The position numbers and the translations under genes are program-made. Of a stretch of 64,000 nt of DNA, positions 40,310 through 48,991 are shown in pieces. Source of the DNA: UBA2377 sp964525935 (GTDB lineage Bacteria; Verrucomicrobiota; Verrucomicrobiia; Opitutales; Opitutaceae); assembly GCA_964525935.1 (NCBI GenBank), contig CAZGJZ010000005.1, positions 1 to 64,000 on the forward strand, given 5' to 3'. Each line of letters opens with the position of its first letter. Position 1 is the stretch's first letter. The notes under the pieces are model-generated. The model saw nothing but the letters and a program-made list of their open reading frames with translations, had not been told where the DNA came from and made no database searches.

Positions 40310-41470
40310 ATGCCCACACCCCGCCGCATCGCTGTTTATCTCGCGCTCGATACCGAGCACGGCCGGGGAATTTTACGGGGGATCGCGCAGTTTTTCCGGC
40401 AGCGGCCGGAAGTCACCGTGCTCAAGTTTCGCGATCCGCGCACCTATGATGCGGTGGCGCTGCGGCGACTGAAGCCCGACGGGCTCATCGCCCGCGTGGC
40501 CACACGCCGCAACGCCACCACCCTCGCCGGCTTGGGGCTGCCGGTCGTCAATGTCTCGGGGCAAATCCCCACCCCGGAGCTTCCGCTTATCAACAGCGAC
40601 GATCTGCGCACGGGGCGGCTGGCGCTGCGGCATCTGCATGGGCGCGCGTTCCGGAACTTTGCCTACTGTGGCAACGCCACGCACCTCGGCTCGGTGCGGC
40701 GCTACCGCGGGTTTTGCGCCGAGGCGCGCGACTTGGGCGTCAAGGCGGCGATCCCGCGCCACCTGCTGCCGCAGGGCGACCAAAACGCCCCCTACCCCGA
40801 CGCCACGCGCACGCGGCTCGCCGCCTGGTTGAAGACGTTGCCGCGGCCCGTGGGCATCTTGGGATTCACGGATCGCGTCGCGCTCGAGCTCGACGAAGCC
40901 TGCGCCCGCGTCGGCCTGCGCGTGCCCGAGGACGTCGCCCTCCTCGGGGTGGGCAACGATCTCGCGCGCGTGGAGTTCGCCCACGTCGCGCTGTCGAGCA
41001 TCCAGCTCAACACCCAACAGATCGGCCTGCGCGCGGCCGAGACGCTGCAGGCGATGATGGACGGTCAGCCGGTCAGCCCCGTGGAAACGCTCGTCAACCC
41101 ACAGAAAATCGTCACGCGCGCATCCACGGACCGGTTTGCGGTGGCCGACGAGGTCGTCGCCCTCGCGCTCGACCACATGCGCGAACACGTGGGCAACACG
41201 ATCTACGTGGAGGACGTCGCCCGGGCGGCGAGCGTAACGCGCCGCGTGCTGGAGTTGCGTTTCCGCGCCGCGCTCGGGACCTCGGTTTACGCCGAGGCGC
41301 AGCGATTGCATTTCGAGCGCGCCCTCGAACTCATGCCCGAGCCAACGCTGACGCTCAGCGAAATCGCCTATGCCGCCGGCTTCGAAAGCCCGTCCGTCTT
41401 CGCCACCGCGTTTCGCAAGCGGTATGGCGAAGCGCCGTCAACGTATCGGACGAAGCTGGGCCATGGTTGA
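40310..41470 (+). CDS. XylR-like AraC family regulator with LacI-type sensor domain
   Basis: A 386-residue regulator. Residues about 1-270 form a periplasmic-binding-protein-like sensor of the XylR/LacI type (RRIAVYLALDTEHGRGILRG; NSDDLRTGRLALRHL; GILGFTDRVALELDEAC; LLGVGNDLARVEF). Residues about 285-386 contain two AraC helix-turn-helices (IYVEDVARAASVTRRVLELRF; LTLSEIAYAAGFESPSVFATAF). The layout matches XylR, which binds a free sugar and activates. It is divergent from the uronate operon at 40063 and likely controls it. The ATG at 40310 is used. Confidence 0.9.
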   Translation: MPTPRRIAVYLALDTEHGRGILRGIAQFFRQRPEVTVLKFRDPRTYDAVALRRLKPDGLIARVATRRNATTLAGLGLPVVNVSGQIPTPELPLINSDDLRTGRLALRHLHGRAFRNFAYCGNATHLGSVRRYRGFCAEARDLGVKAAIPRHLLPQGDQNAPYPDATRTRLAAWLKTLPRPVGILGFTDRVALELDEACARVGLRVPEDVALLGVGNDLARVEFAHVALSSIQLNTQQIGLRAAETLQAMMDGQPVSPVETLVNPQKIVTRASTDRFAVADEVVALALDHMREHVGNTIYVEDVARAASVTRRVLELRFRAALGTSVYAEAQRLHFERALELMPEPTLTLSEIAYAAGFESPSVFATAFRKRYGEAPSTYRTKLGHG

Positions 41471-41769
41471 TTTTTCGTGGACGGCGCAATCCTCGCCGCA
41501 AGCAACTGACGCAGCGTTCGCCGAACTTCGGGCAATTTCACTTCAATCCAAGCGGCCGTGCGTCCGCTTTGAATGGTAAGCCACGCGCGATGCGGTTGCG
41601 GCCAAAGGGTCACTTCCAGTGTGCCGCTCTGCCGAGGCGATCGTGCGTGCCAGTGCATGCAGCCGGGAAATTTCTTAAGCGTGCCGCACAAAGCCGTTTC
41701 TAATCCAGCCGCGGTCAAAACCACGTCAACCGCCCGACTGCTTTGGCGAAATCCACTCCAGCCGACCAT
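41368..41769 (-). CDS. Possible hypothetical protein overlapping the end of the XylR-like gene
   Basis: An open frame of 133 residues. The N-terminal 95 residues are of ordinary composition (RAVDVVLTAAGLETALCG; GTLEVTLWPQPHRAW; SGRTAAWIEVKLPEV) unlike the Arg/Pro/Ser-rich shadow frames nearby, so it may be a true or decayed gene. Its C-terminal 35 residues run antisense into the regulator gene by 103 bp, which argues against it in its full form. Another start could be at 41658 (MHWHARS). No family is recognised. Confidence 0.35.
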   Translation of the reverse strand: MVGWSGFRQSSRAVDVVLTAAGLETALCGTLKKFPGCMHWHARSPRQSGTLEVTLWPQPHRAWLTIQSGRTAAWIEVKLPEVRRTLRQLLAARIAPSTKNQPWPSFVRYVDGASPYRLRNAVAKTDGLSKPAA

Positions 41770-41803
41770 TTGATCTCAATGTTTTGCATCCGATCTCCGG
41801 GCT
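41471..41803. other. 333-bp interval without a confident gene
   Basis: Between the XylR-like gene and the acetyltransferase no firmly supported gene is seen. The interval holds only the doubtful minus-strand frame described at 41368-41769. No tRNA, strong terminator or long repeat was found in it. Confidence 0.5.
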
Positions 41804-42355
41804 TTAACTGGTCGAATCCAACTGTCGTTCAAAACGCGCGTAGCCATCCGGGGCTGACCCGCCTTTAATAAATCCCGCCCGTTTCAGAACTCCTTGGGAA
41901 CGGGCATTTCCGTTTCTTACACGGGCAAACAGTTGCTGGAAGCCAGCCACGGCAGCGAGGTCGCATACGGCTTTAACCGCATTGGTCATGATCCCGCGGT
42001 GGTGCCGGCTCGCCCAATAGCCGACCTCAGCGATAGAATCGTTCGACTTGATATCGCAGGCTGCGGCGATGCGCCCGGTCTCATCCAACACCACAAAAAC
42101 GAAATACTTATCGGTCGCCCAGCCTTCGCCGGCCCACTGCACAAACTGCCGCGCTTGGGTTTCAGCGTAAGGCCGGCCTTCCAGGCGACGGCGAAAGAGC
42201 CAGTCATAAACTTCCGGTTGATTACAGATCTCGACCAGGCACTCCAAAATTAGAGGAGTCCCATTCAACTCGCTGGCTGGTCCGAGTGTGTAGGTCCGCC
42301 TGGTGAGATAATTCAGGATCGGGACGCTTGGCGGATTGGGGAAACGTTGCGCCAT
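41804..42355 (-). CDS. GNAT family N-acetyltransferase
   Basis: A 183-residue GNAT protein. YFVFVVLDETGRIAAACDI is the central beta pair, VGYWASRHHRGIMTNAVKAV the acetyl-CoA-binding motif A region (relaxed Q/RxxGxG/A), and RVRNGNARSQGVLKRAGF the motif B segment with the conserved N..S..v..k.GF. RimJ/RimL-like proteins look like this. The ATG at 42355 is chosen since the upstream frame resembles shadow sequence. The DNA is somewhat AT-richer than the flanks, and it is located between two carbohydrate loci without functional link. Substrate unknown. Confidence 0.8.
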   Translation of the reverse strand: MAQRFPNPPSVPILNYLTRRTYTLGPASELNGTPLILECLVEICNQPEVYDWLFRRRLEGRPYAETQARQFVQWAGEGWATDKYFVFVVLDETGRIAAACDIKSNDSIAEVGYWASRHHRGIMTNAVKAVCDLAAVAGFQQLFARVRNGNARSQGVLKRAGFIKGGSAPDGYARFERQLDSTS

Positions 42356-42387
42356 CGGAAAAACTAGGCCGCAGGCCGCGCAGGGCT

Positions 42388-45063
42388 TCAATCTTTGATT
42401 CCGGTCAAGGTGCGGCGCAGGAAGGCATCCATCTCCTCGATCGTCGGCGTGGCCCAAGGCTCGAAGAGCCAGAAGGGGTGCGGGGTGTCGGGGATCGTGA
42501 TGAGTTCGCAGGTGATGCCGGCGGCGCGGAGTTTTTTCTGCATCGCCGCACGACCGGGGAGGATCGGGGTTTCGGCGGTGCTATTGATGAAGAGGGTCGG
42601 CGCGCTGTGCGGGCCGACGTGGGTGAGCGGTGAGGCGGCGCGCCAGGTGGCGGGGACTTCGCTGAGCTGGCCGCCGAGAAAGCGAACCGGGGCGCTGGCT
42701 TTTTTCTCTTGCTGGGCGACAAGCTCGGGCGCGGTGAAATCAACGAGGCCATCAATGTCCACGACCGCCTGCACGGTGCTGGCCGCGGCGCGGTCACCGA
42801 TCTCGCCCTCGAACCCGGCGAGACCATTGGTGGCACCCACGAGCGCGGCGAGCTGGCCACCGGCGGACATGCCGGCGATGGCGATGCGGTTGGGATCGAT
42901 CCCGTGCTCGGCGGCATGGGCGCGCAGCCAGCGGACGGCAGCCTTCAGGTCGTGGAGCGCAGCCGGGAACCGCCCGGGAGCACCGAGACGGTAGCTCACG
43001 GGCACGGTGACGTAACCGCGCCCGGCGAGTTTTTGGGCGAAGGGACGCTCCATCTGGCGCGAACCCGAATCCCAGCCGCCGGCGTGAACGATGAGCACGG
43101 CGGGAAACGGCCCGTCGCCCGCCGGGCGGTAAATGTCGAGCTGGAGCGCGGGCGCGTAGGTGAGATTTTCGTGCGCGGTGACGCCAGCGGGCAGTTCATC
43201 CGGGAGGCGCTGGATTTTTGGATAGAGCGGGCGGAGCGCGCGCTCGACGTTGGTCAACGTGAAGGCGCCGAGTTTTTTACGCCACGCGGGGAGTTCTTTT
43301 TCAAGCAGCTTGGCCGGCGTGGTCACATACCACGCGTAGCCGGTGCGGCGCTCGGCCTCGATTTCAGCGAGGGTGTAATGAATGACGGCGTCGCGGCCGG
43401 TGAAAACGGGGCGGTTGGTGCCGAGTTCATAAAAACGCGCCCAGAGCGGCGGGGCGGCGGGATCGGGCGTGACGACGTTGTCGAAACCCTTGGGCAAGTC
43501 GGGCGCCGGCACGCGACCGTAGCGGAGGCCAGTAATCTTAACGGCCTCAAACCATGTCGCCGCAGCCTCGACGGCGGCGACGACTTCGGCGGTGGGTTCG
43601 ACCTGCAGGAGAAACCGCACGAGGCCGACGCTCTCCATGCCGGAGAGCGTGGCGGGCTCGAACTTGCGCGCAGCAACCGGCGCGAAGGTGTGCTCATCGT
43701 GTTGCGCACACCAAGCCGTTTTCTTGCCGTCGATCACGACCTGGCAGCGTAGAATGCAATCAACGCCGCGCGCCATGGCAGCGGCGGCGTGGCTGCGACG
43801 CGCGGCATCGACCAACGCGAAGGGCGCGCGACCCTGGGCGACGGCGTGCAAAACCTCCAGCACGCTGGCCATCGCGTCGTCGTTGAAAGTGATGTGGCTG
43901 TAGTAACCCTCGCGCAGCGGAAAAAACTGCGGCCAGCCGCCGTTGGGGTATTGCGCGGCGAGGAGGTAGTCGAGTCCACGGAGGACAGCCGCGCGATGAG
44001 CGTCGCTGCCGTTCGTGGCGGCGATGACGCGACCGAGGAAAACGAGCTGCGTATGCGTGGCGCCATTGTCGATCGTGGGCATCTGCTCGTCGGCGGCCAC
44101 CGGCTTGGTGCGGGCTTCGGCCTCGGCGGCGGGCGGCAGCGACATCTCGCGGTTTTTCGGCCAGGCACCGTTCGGGAATTGGTAGAGCAGCAGCGTGTCA
44201 GCGAGGTCGCGCGCCTCGGCGGAGGCATACCACGCGGCGGGCTGGTCCAGGGCGTCGCGCCATTTTATGCGGGCGCCGCGAGGTGGCACCACCGTGGCCG
44301 CGGGATCGAGGTAGCGAACGAGCGGGAGATCGATCCAGGCCATTTCGTGCGCCACGATGGCGGCGACCGCGCGGGCGCCTTTTTCGGAAAAATGCGTGTC
44401 GTCGTGTTTGCCCTCGGGCAGGCGCGGATGTTCCCCGGGCTCGAAATGCAGGAAGAGCGACTTCGAGTCCTCGACGCCGAGACTGGCGAAATAAGCGCGC
44501 GTGCGCGCCTCGAGATCGAGCAGCGGGACTTTCTCGGCGGCGGCGACCGCGCGGACCACCTCAGGGTAGGCGCCGTGCGCATCGAACCACTCGCCCGCGG
44601 CGGTCCAGCGCCGCCGCGCGACCGGCGTGGCGAGGACGGGCGTGGCGGATTTTTCCCGCACCTCGTGCACGAAGCGGATGAGGTTGTCGCGGTAGTCGGT
44701 CCCGGCGGCGGCGAAGCGCTCGGGGTCGGACTCCTTGCTATCGTTGTGACCGAACTGGATGACGACCCAGTCGCCGGGTTGCAGGGCGTCGAGCACGCGC
44801 TGCCAGTGGCCCTGCGCCCGGAAGGATTTGGTGCTGCGGCCGTTGATGGCGCGGTTGTCGATGCGCAGGGGCCAGCGGACGAGTTCGCGGAACGCCTCGC
44901 CCCAGCCGCGTTCGGGCAGGCCGTGGTCGGGCTTGTCGGCCATGGTCGAGTCGCCGACGAGAAAGAGCGTCGGTCCGGCGGATGCAGGGGTTTCGGCAGC
45001 GCTACTGCTCACGGCCAACAGCAGGACCGCGAGAAGACCGGAAAGGCTGCGCGGGAAAATCAT
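42388..45063 (-). CDS. Three-domain pectinolytic fusion: SGNH acetylesterase - PL10 pectate lyase - alpha/beta esterase
   Basis: An 891-residue exported protein with a signal peptide (residues 1-22). Domain 1 (30-250) is a rhamnogalacturonan-acetylesterase-like SGNH hydrolase: GDST (Ser39), GHND (105-108), DDTH (D221, H224). Domain 2 (about 275-600) is a PL10 pectate lyase: YQFPNGAWPKN (294-304), DNGATHTQL (332-340), NGGWPQFFP. Domain 3 (about 625-890) is an alpha/beta esterase: IVHAGGW oxyanion loop, GMSAG (Ser733) and TPHPFW (H862). The acid of the third triad is unclear. It is the last gene of the kdu operon and would de-esterify and cleave pectin. Confidence 0.85.
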   Translation of the reverse strand: MIFPRSLSGLLAVLLLAVSSSAAETPASAGPTLFLVGDSTMADKPDHGLPERGWGEAFRELVRWPLRIDNRAINGRSTKSFRAQGHWQRVLDALQPGDWVVIQFGHNDSKESDPERFAAAGTDYRDNLIRFVHEVREKSATPVLATPVARRRWTAAGEWFDAHGAYPEVVRAVAAAEKVPLLDLEARTRAYFASLGVEDSKSLFLHFEPGEHPRLPEGKHDDTHFSEKGARAVAAIVAHEMAWIDLPLVRYLDPAATVVPPRGARIKWRDALDQPAAWYASAEARDLADTLLLYQFPNGAWPKNREMSLPPAAEAEARTKPVAADEQMPTIDNGATHTQLVFLGRVIAATNGSDAHRAAVLRGLDYLLAAQYPNGGWPQFFPLREGYYSHITFNDDAMASVLEVLHAVAQGRAPFALVDAARRSHAAAAMARGVDCILRCQVVIDGKKTAWCAQHDEHTFAPVAARKFEPATLSGMESVGLVRFLLQVEPTAEVVAAVEAAATWFEAVKITGLRYGRVPAPDLPKGFDNVVTPDPAAPPLWARFYELGTNRPVFTGRDAVIHYTLAEIEAERRTGYAWYVTTPAKLLEKELPAWRKKLGAFTLTNVERALRPLYPKIQRLPDELPAGVTAHENLTYAPALQLDIYRPAGDGPFPAVLIVHAGGWDSGSRQMERPFAQKLAGRGYVTVPVSYRLGAPGRFPAALHDLKAAVRWLRAHAAEHGIDPNRIAIAGMSAGGQLAALVGATNGLAGFEGEIGDRAAASTVQAVVDIDGLVDFTAPELVAQQEKKASAPVRFLGGQLSEVPATWRAASPLTHVGPHSAPTLFINSTAETPILPGRAAMQKKLRAAGITCELITIPDTPHPFWLFEPWATPTIEEMDAFLRRTLTGIKD

Positions 45064-45069
45064 GCGGCC

Positions 45070-46413
45070 TTACGCAGCGTCGAGGACCACCGGCTCCAGC
45101 TTGGGCGAGAGCCATTGGAGGATGGCGAGCGCGATCAGGTAGGCGCTGGCGGCGATGGCGAAAAGCGGAACGTAGCCGCCGGTGTTGATGATGAAACCGA
45201 CCTTGGCCGCGAGCAGCGCGCCGCCGAGCCCGCCCATCAGGCCGCCGATGCCGACCACGCTGCCGACGGCGCGGCGCGGAAACTGGTCGGACACCGTCGT
45301 GAAGAGGTTGGCGCTCCAGCCTTGGTGCGCGGCGGTGGCGAGCGCGATGAGCGCGATGGCCACGGCGATGCTGCTGGTCATCGAGGCGAACACGATCGGC
45401 ACGATGCAGAGCGCGCAGATGAGCATGGTGGTCTTGCGGGCCCGGTTGACCGACCAGCCCAGGCCGATGAACTTCGTCGCCAGCCAGCCGAAGAAGATAC
45501 TGCCGCCGTCGGACACGAGATAGATGATGAGGAAGGGCAGGCCGACCTGCTTGAGGTCGAGTTTTTCCGTGAAGGCCGGGTTGCTGTTAAAGAACGTCGG
45601 CAGCCACGTGAGATAAAACCACCAGATGGCATCGGTGAGGAACTTGGGAATCGCGAAGGCCCAGGTGGACCGGTATTTCATGAGGTCGCGCCACTTGACG
45701 GGCTTTTCCGTGTCGGGCGCGCCGTCCTGCTGGATGTGGGCGAGCTCGGCGGCACCGACCTTGGGGTGCTCGTGGGGCTTGCGGTAGGTGGCCAGCCACC
45801 AAAACAGCACGACCAGGCCGATGGCCCCGGTGACGATGAAACTGGCGCGCCAGCCCCAGTGGGCGATGATCACGGGCACGCAGAGCGCGGTGAGGATGAT
45901 GCCGACATTGGCGCCGGCGTTGAAGATGCCGGTGGCGAAACTGCGCTCCTTGCGCGGAAACCACTCGGAGACCGTCTTGATGGCCGCGGGAAAATTGCCC
46001 GCCTCGCCGACGCCGAGCAGGCCGCGCGCCCAGGCCATGCCGGGCACGGAATGCACGAGGCCGTGGCCGATCGCGGCAAAACTCCAACCGGTGATGCTGG
46101 TGGCGTAACCGCGGCGAATCCCGATGCGGTCGATCATGTAGCCGGCGAGCAGGAAGCCGAAGGCGTAGCAGTATTTAAAAATCGAATCCAGGAAGCTCAT
46201 CTTCTCGCGGAAGACGGCCAGGTCCGCATCGGTCAGCGGCTGGCCGAGCGGGAGGCCGAGCATCTGGTGGCGGAACGTGTCGTCGAGCATCGTGAACGAA
46301 AACACGTTGCGATCGATGTAGTTGATCGTCGTGGCGAGGAAGAGCACGGCGCAGATGCGCCAGCGGTAGCGGCCGATGACGGTGCGGGTGACGGAAGCGG
46401 CTGGGATGGACAT
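45070..46413 (-). CDS. MFS transporter, hexuronate (ExuT-like) family
   Basis: A 447-residue, 12-helix major facilitator. INYIDRNVFSF in helix 1 is a signature of the anion:cation symporter (ExuT/GudP) group; YATSITGWSFAAIGHGL and EAGNFPAAIKTVSEWFP (the family G-E-x2-N-P/F-x3-K segment) follow. A hydrophilic loop of about 40 residues splits the two halves. ExuT-like carriers import glucuronate, galacturonate and related acids with protons. It sits between the GH105/GH28 fusion (10 bp) and the three-domain esterase/lyase gene (6 bp), so it likely imports uronates released by them. Confidence 0.88.
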   Translation of the reverse strand: MSIPAASVTRTVIGRYRWRICAVLFLATTINYIDRNVFSFTMLDDTFRHQMLGLPLGQPLTDADLAVFREKMSFLDSIFKYCYAFGFLLAGYMIDRIGIRRGYATSITGWSFAAIGHGLVHSVPGMAWARGLLGVGEAGNFPAAIKTVSEWFPRKERSFATGIFNAGANVGIILTALCVPVIIAHWGWRASFIVTGAIGLVVLFWWLATYRKPHEHPKVGAAELAHIQQDGAPDTEKPVKWRDLMKYRSTWAFAIPKFLTDAIWWFYLTWLPTFFNSNPAFTEKLDLKQVGLPFLIIYLVSDGGSIFFGWLATKFIGLGWSVNRARKTTMLICALCIVPIVFASMTSSIAVAIALIALATAAHQGWSANLFTTVSDQFPRRAVGSVVGIGGLMGGLGGALLAAKVGFIINTGGYVPLFAIAASAYLIALAILQWLSPKLEPVVLDAA

Positions 46414-46423
46414 GGGGGGAAGT

Positions 46424-48991
46424 TTACTGGTTCGAATTGAGGCTGCGGGCGGGTTGGGCCGGGGTGATGGCGACGTTGCGCAGGGTAACCGTGCCGGCGT
46501 GGGCCATAACCTCCGGCGCGGTCACGCCGGCGAAGGACGAATCGCTGAGGTGGATTTGATCCACGACGGCGCCGGGGAAGCCGCGGATAAACAGCACGCG
46601 CGGGCTGGCGGTGCTGGTGATGCGTTCGAGCCGGACGTTGCGGACGATGGGCGGGAAGGCGCCGCGCGCGCCTTCATCGTAAAGCAGGTCGATGGTGAGC
46701 ACGGCCTCACCGACGCGGCCGACCGTGATGTCGCGCATGAAGACGTTTTCGAGCACGCCGCCGCGGACGGCGTTGGACTTGAAGCGGAGCGCGCGGTCGA
46801 GGTGCGGGCTGTCCATCGTGCAGTTCTCAACGAAGACGTTGCGAATGCCGCCGGAGCACTCGCTGCCGAGGACGACGCCGCCGTGGCCGTCCTTCATGAC
46901 GCAGCGGCGGATAAGGATGTTTTCCGACGGCGTGGCGACGCGGCGGCCGTCGGCATTGCGGCCGGACTTGATGGCGATGCAGTCGTCGCCGGTGTCGAAC
47001 ACGCAGTCCTCGATGAGCACGTCGCGCGACGACTCGGGGTTGCAGCCGTCGTTGTTGGGGCCGTGCGAATTGATCTTCACGCCGCGCACGGTGATGTTTT
47101 GCGAGAGCACGGGATGGATTTCCCACATGGGCGAGCGGAGGATCGTGACGCCCTCGATGAGGACGTTCTTGCAGGCGTAGGTCTGGATGAAATTGGGCCG
47201 CAAGTAAGCGCCCTCGCCGAGCACGCGCTCGGCGACCGGCGTGCCGGCCTCGCCCCAGGCGAAGAGCCGGTCGCGGCCGGCTTGCTGGGAGGCGGGCTGG
47301 TTTTTAGGGTCTTTCCAGCGCCACCAGTTGTCCCAGCCGGCCTGCCCGTCGAGCGTGCCGGTGCCGGTGACCGCAATGTTTTCCTGGCCGCGGGCGTAGA
47401 TGAGAGCCGAGTAGTTCATGCCCTCGACGCCTTCCCAGCGGGTGAACACGAGCGGATAGTCGGCCGGGTTGGTGGAAAAGCGGAGCGTCGCCCCGCCGCT
47501 GACGTGGAGGTTGACGTGACTGAGGAGATGAATGGCGCCGGTGAGCCAGTCGCCGGCCGGCACCACCACGCGGCCGCCGCCGGCGGCATGGCAGGCCGCG
47601 ATGGCGGCGCGGATCGCCGTGGTGGCGTCGGCACCGGGCTGAGCGCCAAAATCCGTGATGGAAAAATCCCGCGCGGGAAACTCCGGGGCTTTGATGCGGG
47701 CGAGCAGGCGTTCGTAGTCGCCCCAGCCGCGGACCGCGATGGGCGCCTCGGCGATCGTGAGCATTTGCTCCACCTCGAGGCCGGCGAGGAGGAAGGGCGC
47801 GACGCCCTTGAGATCGTTTTCCACCACGGGTTCGCTGATGTAATACGCAAAGGAGCCGTCACGCGGGCGACCGCTGGCGGTGGTGTAGCCGAGACCGGCG
47901 ACTTCGCAGACGCGGGTCAGGTTCACGCGACCATCGTCACCCGTGCGAAGGCAGTCGCGCACGAGGCCGGCGTAGGCGCGGAGGACGGTGGGCTGGTATT
48001 TTTCGCGGGCGAGGTAGCCACGGTTGATGCCTTTCGCGAGGGCGTAGGTGAACATGCTGGAGGCGGACGACTCGAGGTAGTTGCCCTCGCGCGAACCCTG
48101 ATCGAGCACCTGCCACCAGAGACCGCTGGCGGGATCCTGATAGCGCACGAGGCCATCGGCGACGCGGCGGAGGATTTCGTTAACCGCCTCGACGTCGTGG
48201 TGCGTGGGCGGGAGATCGTCGAGGCAGTCCACCAGCGCCATCGCATACCAGCCGAGGGCGCGGCCCCAGAAATTCGGGGAACGACCGGTCGTCTTGTCCG
48301 CCCAGGGCTGCTCATGCTTTTCGTCCCAGGCGTGATAGTGCAGGCCGGTCGCGGGATCGAAGGTGTGGCGATCGACGAGCCGGAGTTGCTTGATGACGTC
48401 GTCGAAGACGGCGGGTTCGTTGAAGACCTTGCCGTAGTGCGCAAGGAACGGGGAGCCCATGTAGAGTCCGTCGAGCCACATTTGGTGGGGATAGCGGAGC
48501 TTGTGCCAGAAGCCGCCCTCACTCGTGCGCGGCTGGTCGGCGAGCTGGCCGCGGAGCGTGGCGAGCGCGGTCTTGAGCCGGGCGTCGGGCGCGCGCTCGT
48601 AACAGAGGAGCAGCGCGCGGCCGGGCGTGACGAGGTCGATGTTAAATTCCTCGCGGGGATAAGTCGCGATGGTGCCGTCGGGCTGGACAAAGGTCGTGAC
48701 GAGCCGGGCACCGTAGTCGCGCATGGCGGTGTCCCCGGTGCGGTCGGCGAGTTGGAGGAGGGCGAGTGAAAAAATGCCGGTCGTATAATCCCAGCGCGCA
48801 CGCGGGCCGCCCTGATGGTTGAGCGTGGTGCCGCGGCGGGCCATCTCGGATTGCGCGAGGCGCTGCGACCACTCGAGCGGGGTGGCGCCGTTGAATTTAT
48901 ACGGGACCAGCGGCTCGGCGAAAACCGGAGCCGGGGCGGCCGCACAGAGAGCGAGGGCTAACGTGAGGAACGAGGGTTTCATAAATTTCAT
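46424..48991 (-). CDS. Bifunctional GH105 - GH28 fusion (unsaturated uronyl hydrolase plus polygalacturonase)
   Basis: An 855-residue exported protein (signal peptide near APAPVFA). The first half (about 30-375) is a GH105 alpha6/alpha6 barrel: WDYTTGIFSLALLQL, RYPHQMWLDGLYMGSPFLAHY with the catalytic Asp, and WGRALGWYAMALVD. The second half (about 425-835) is a GH28 beta-helix: NNDGCNPES, DTGDDCIAIKSG with the paired Asp, GHGG, and RALRFKS for the RIK motif. GH28 cleaves galacturonan and GH105 removes the unsaturated end made by lyases. The ATG at 48991 overlaps the pectinesterase stop (ATGA). Confidence 0.9.
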   Translation of the reverse strand: MKFMKPSFLTLALALCAAAPAPVFAEPLVPYKFNGATPLEWSQRLAQSEMARRGTTLNHQGGPRARWDYTTGIFSLALLQLADRTGDTAMRDYGARLVTTFVQPDGTIATYPREEFNIDLVTPGRALLLCYERAPDARLKTALATLRGQLADQPRTSEGGFWHKLRYPHQMWLDGLYMGSPFLAHYGKVFNEPAVFDDVIKQLRLVDRHTFDPATGLHYHAWDEKHEQPWADKTTGRSPNFWGRALGWYAMALVDCLDDLPPTHHDVEAVNEILRRVADGLVRYQDPASGLWWQVLDQGSREGNYLESSASSMFTYALAKGINRGYLAREKYQPTVLRAYAGLVRDCLRTGDDGRVNLTRVCEVAGLGYTTASGRPRDGSFAYYISEPVVENDLKGVAPFLLAGLEVEQMLTIAEAPIAVRGWGDYERLLARIKAPEFPARDFSITDFGAQPGADATTAIRAAIAACHAAGGGRVVVPAGDWLTGAIHLLSHVNLHVSGGATLRFSTNPADYPLVFTRWEGVEGMNYSALIYARGQENIAVTGTGTLDGQAGWDNWWRWKDPKNQPASQQAGRDRLFAWGEAGTPVAERVLGEGAYLRPNFIQTYACKNVLIEGVTILRSPMWEIHPVLSQNITVRGVKINSHGPNNDGCNPESSRDVLIEDCVFDTGDDCIAIKSGRNADGRRVATPSENILIRRCVMKDGHGGVVLGSECSGGIRNVFVENCTMDSPHLDRALRFKSNAVRGGVLENVFMRDITVGRVGEAVLTIDLLYDEGARGAFPPIVRNVRLERITSTASPRVLFIRGFPGAVVDQIHLSDSSFAGVTAPEVMAHAGTVTLRNVAITPAQPARSLNSNQ

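Noticed and set aside
43789..48769. Antisense frames of about 880 and 800 residues opposite the pectin genes
   Set aside because: Both lie opposite clear GH, PL and MFS genes, lack domains and have shadow composition. The same applies to frames at 7726-10065, 19094-20857 and 53770-54960.
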